From assembly GCA_029747585.1 (NCBI GenBank), contig JAPEVF010001255.1:1-11812 (forward strand): a stretch of DNA of 11,812 nt. The letters are read 5' to 3'. Every line of letters begins with the position of its first letter. The stretch's first letter is position 1. This stretch comes from Pleurotus djamor (lineage: Eukaryota; Basidiomycota; Agaricomycetes; Agaricales; Pleurotaceae). A program made the position numbers and the translations under genes. Under the pieces are notes generated by a model, which worked only from the letters and a program-made list of their open reading frames with translations, was not told the DNA's origin and searched no databases. Of this stretch, positions 9,779-11,812 are shown one piece after another.

Positions 9779-9819
9779 CCAATCAGAGGCAAGGCATCGA
9801 TAGGCGCCAATTTAGCGCC
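9779..9819 (-). promoter_or_regulatory. paired CCAAT boxes and GGCGC inverted repeat upstream of the AA14 gene
   Basis: CCAATCA at 9779-9785 and CCAAT at 9807-9811 lie 28 bases apart, 265-297 bases upstream of the AA14 start. The second sits inside an inverted repeat, GGCGC (9803-9807) and GCGCC (9815-9819), with a 7-base spacer. CCAAT boxes bind the fungal Hap complex, often in genes of carbon use. The role here is inferred. Confidence 0.35.
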
Positions 9820-11377
9820 CATGTTCCCTCTTGGTTCGCCGCACTCCCCAGGTTCCTCTCCAGGCTGCCCAAAGTCCCAGTTCGACATATACACCTTCCG
9901 CTTACAGTCGTGTAATTACCCGAACATCAGCACGTAACTTACATGGGCTGATGCACGGGTTCGGTGAGACACACAAGGATAAAAATGGTGGCCACAGAGC
10001 GAAACTGATAATAATGCCCATGTAAAAATTCAGCATTGAGAACTTTAGGTCTCTCAGGACGCGAACCCAGCGAGAACTAGGACCTTACCTTGTCGAAAAT
10101 TTCATAACGTTGGTTTCAAGTAAGTCGTGGGCTTACTGGCTTAGAAACTCAAGGAGTAGTACGTGAGATGGTATTTGACAGTAGTGTCACCTACTGGGGA
10201 AAAGAGGGAGCAAGAGAATGACCATGCTGCATGCTGTACACGCCACCGTTGGTTCGTTCTCACATACATCAATCAAATGAGCTGTTTTTGAGACATTTCG
10301 AAGGTTACGAGAGCGAGGACACTTTTTGAATTTGGATGCATAACAAGGTGATCTCCGAAGTCAAGCCGTGATTAATTGGTACTTTTTCCTTATATGACCT
10401 GCGGAGAAGTTGGTTAGATCGCGTATGAAGAGCGGCACTGTGATGATGGCTGAATTTTTTTTTTGACGCAGAAAAGGGAGGGGGAATTTATACCAAATTT
10501 GAGGGCGGAGGGCTATTTTGATGGGCCAACACGCGTTAGATACGCGCTGTGTTCGACTTGGGTCAAAAGCTTCGTGACTTTGTTCAATCCGAGTCGTCAC
10601 TCAACATCACAGCCTCAATGATGAGCAAAGTATCACAAAGAGTGTGCTTTCTTGAAGATAGGGAATCTTAGGAAGTTGGCCCAAAATGCATGGCACTATC
10701 TATGACACATGGCAGTACGATAGAATTAGCTTAAATAAGAGTAGAAAGGGACGGTAATTACGCAGGCCACGGACAACATCTTGCACCTTGAGCCCAACAT
10801 TCCAAGCCCTAGAAGCCTGAAAGCCGATTAAACACCGGCAACCCTATGCAGAGGTGTAGTTTCTGCATCAGCGCTTCAGTGATGATGATATAAACAGCAA
10901 CTCGACAACGTTGGATCAGAAGCTGCTCGATTGCTGGAAGACATGGCTAGATGATGGTCCATGCACCTCGGGAAGATGACGCCAGTGTAGATTTGTTCGG
11001 CTAAGATGTGGGTCTCTGGAAGCCGGTCGAATGAGTCAGCGAGACCAGAAATTGCGAGTGAAGCTTGAAGGTGGAAACGAATCGGGTAAACGCCAGACGG
11101 CTATTGGTCCTGGTGCGGCTCCAAGGTCATTAAGACCAACATGAGGCCGTGCGGTCTCGGATCTCCAAGGGAATACAAAAAGCAAGCAGACCAGGCCGTC
11201 CGTAGGTTAGAGAAAAATACACCGACATCTCTGATCAGTCCTTCAGTGTGCGGAAGCTTAGCCTTGCGTCTCCGAGACCTTTGAGACACGTGAAGAGGGC
11301 ATTCTAGTTCTGCTGTGCTGAGGACGCAGGTTACTTCGTGGGTGCCGCATAAAGAGGCAAGGGCCGAAAAGTTCACG

Positions 11378-11424
11378 GCCAAGACCAAGACAATCAAACC
11401 CCTAAAACTCCACTTTTTGCCAAG
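11378..11424 (+). promoter_or_regulatory. two PacC/Rim101-type sites upstream of the antiporter gene
   Basis: GCCAAG occurs at 11378-11383 and 11419-11424, about 190 and 150 bases before the antiporter start, in the same orientation. It matches the PacC/Rim101 consensus GCCARG, which controls pH-responsive genes, including cation-efflux genes in other fungi. Chance occurrence is quite possible for a 6-base motif. Confidence 0.35.
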
Positions 11425-11572
11425 ACTCCCTCACAAAACTTGCCCGCTTTGGCTCTCCTCCCAACGATACCGTCGTCAACGTTCCCCACGGCGCCGACGG
11501 AAACGACGGAGACAAGATAGCATCACACCAGGAGAGCAGGCTCAGAGTTAATTCACGACCCACGACGTCATC

Positions 11573-11812
11573 ATGATCTTCCGTCCGGTATGCCTCTAAT
11601 TCCAACCTTCGCTCCTCGTGCCTCGTACTAATAATTGGACCAAGTTCGAGGTGACCATTCCTCATGTGGCATACGCTTGTTTGGGAGGGTTCGTGGTAAT
11701 TGTGAGTACTCGGATTCATGGTATACCAGTATTGGTCCTAAATCAAAGATAGTTCGGAATGTTTTCGTTGCTTTTGAGAGAAAAGGTGAGCTTGGGTCGA
11801 CGATGGAGAGGA
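11573..11812 (+). CDS. Na+/H+ antiporter (Nha1/Sod2 type), N-terminal part only
   Basis: Exons 11573-11587, 11645-11701 and 11753-11785, with the next intron probably starting at GTGAGC 11786; the gene runs off the right edge. The spliced product begins MIFRPFEVTIPHVAYACLGG and continues into FVVIFGMFSLLLREK. This matches the start of fungal plasma-membrane Na+/H+ antiporters, where a short leader precedes TM1 and a conserved (K/R)EK motif follows it. These proteins export Na+, Li+ or K+ in exchange for protons and support salt tolerance and pH balance. The first coding exon is only five codons long, so the start would be missed without splicing. All introns seen (57 and 51 nt) have good GT-AG ends, and the second contains an in-frame stop that forces its removal. 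The call rests on about 35 residues, so it is less secure than the complete genes. Confidence 0.75.

Larger units (their letters stand above)
9515..11572. other. 2-kb divergent intergenic region
   Basis: This region lies between the starts of the AA14 gene (-) and the Na+/H+ antiporter gene (+). I looked for a gene on both strands and found only short frames without recognisable domains (for example minus 9894-9496, 10600-10361 and 11397-11101). The ends near each gene look like promoters: a C/T-rich run on the minus strand at about 9618-9658, and a pyrimidine-rich stretch at about 11405-11465 on the plus strand. A run of T's lies near 10455-10464. No tRNA, no long repeat and no transposase was seen. 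A small, fast-evolving or multi-exon gene in 9900-11100 cannot be excluded. Confidence 0.5.

Noticed and set aside
9496..9894. Minus-strand frame of 132 codons overlapping the AA14 start
   Set aside because: It overlaps the AA14 leader and signal-peptide exon in another frame and has low-complexity Pro/Ser content without a known motif.
10451..10466. Short T run in the intergenic region
   Set aside because: A single homopolymer run of this kind is common in fungal spacers. No target-site duplication or retroelement sequence is next to it.
10879..10890. GTGATGATGA resembling a C/D snoRNA C box
   Set aside because: No D box at a suitable distance and no terminal stem were seen.
11151..11280. 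Inverted repeat GGTCTCGGA / TCCGAGACC separated by about 110 bases
   Set aside because: Nine bases at this distance is near chance, and there is no flanking duplication or transposase to suggest a mobile element.
11101..11397. Minus-strand frame of 98 codons whose first 20 residues resemble a signal peptide
   Set aside because: There is no family resemblance downstream, no supporting splice structure, and it lies in the likely promoter of the antiporter gene.

Overview
This window looks like nuclear DNA of a basidiomycete, most likely a plant-matter-decaying agaricomycete. It holds five protein-coding genes with dense short introns (mostly 47-65 nt, GT-AG). Four of the products can be assigned to known families and one to an unnamed secreted family I recognise from mushroom genomes. 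The gene models were built by hand, by reading across splice sites and checking frame and family motifs. No transcript evidence was available.

Layout: 1-1041 has no gene I can defend. 1042-3202 (+) encodes a secreted, cysteine-containing protein of unknown function (11 exons, about 512 aa). 3336-4784 (+) encodes the nucleolar 60S assembly factor Ebp2 (4 exons, 428 aa). 4878-7600 (-) encodes a 12-TM-type MFS transporter of the SV2/SVOP-like class (14 exons, 671 aa) and converges on Ebp2 with 93 bp between stop codons. 7824-9514 (-) encodes a putative AA14-type lytic polysaccharide monooxygenase with a Ser/Thr-rich stalk and a GPI-type tail (11 exons, about 379 aa). 9515-11572 is about 2 kb without a recognisable gene and separates the AA14 gene from a divergent neighbour. 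11573-11812 (+) is the first part of an Nha1/Sod2-type Na+/H+ antiporter, cut off by the window edge.

The genes do not form a pathway. This is ordinary gene neighbourhood, with two extracellular proteins, two membrane transporters and one ribosome-assembly factor. I found no rRNA, tRNA, CRISPR, transposon or viral signal. The most interesting points are gene-structure oddities: a GC-AG intron and an awkward first intron in the AA14 gene, an apparent 35-nt intron in the secreted-protein gene, a run of microexons in the transporter gene, and four stop-free introns of length 3n that would be silently read through. I do not see a new multi-gene system.
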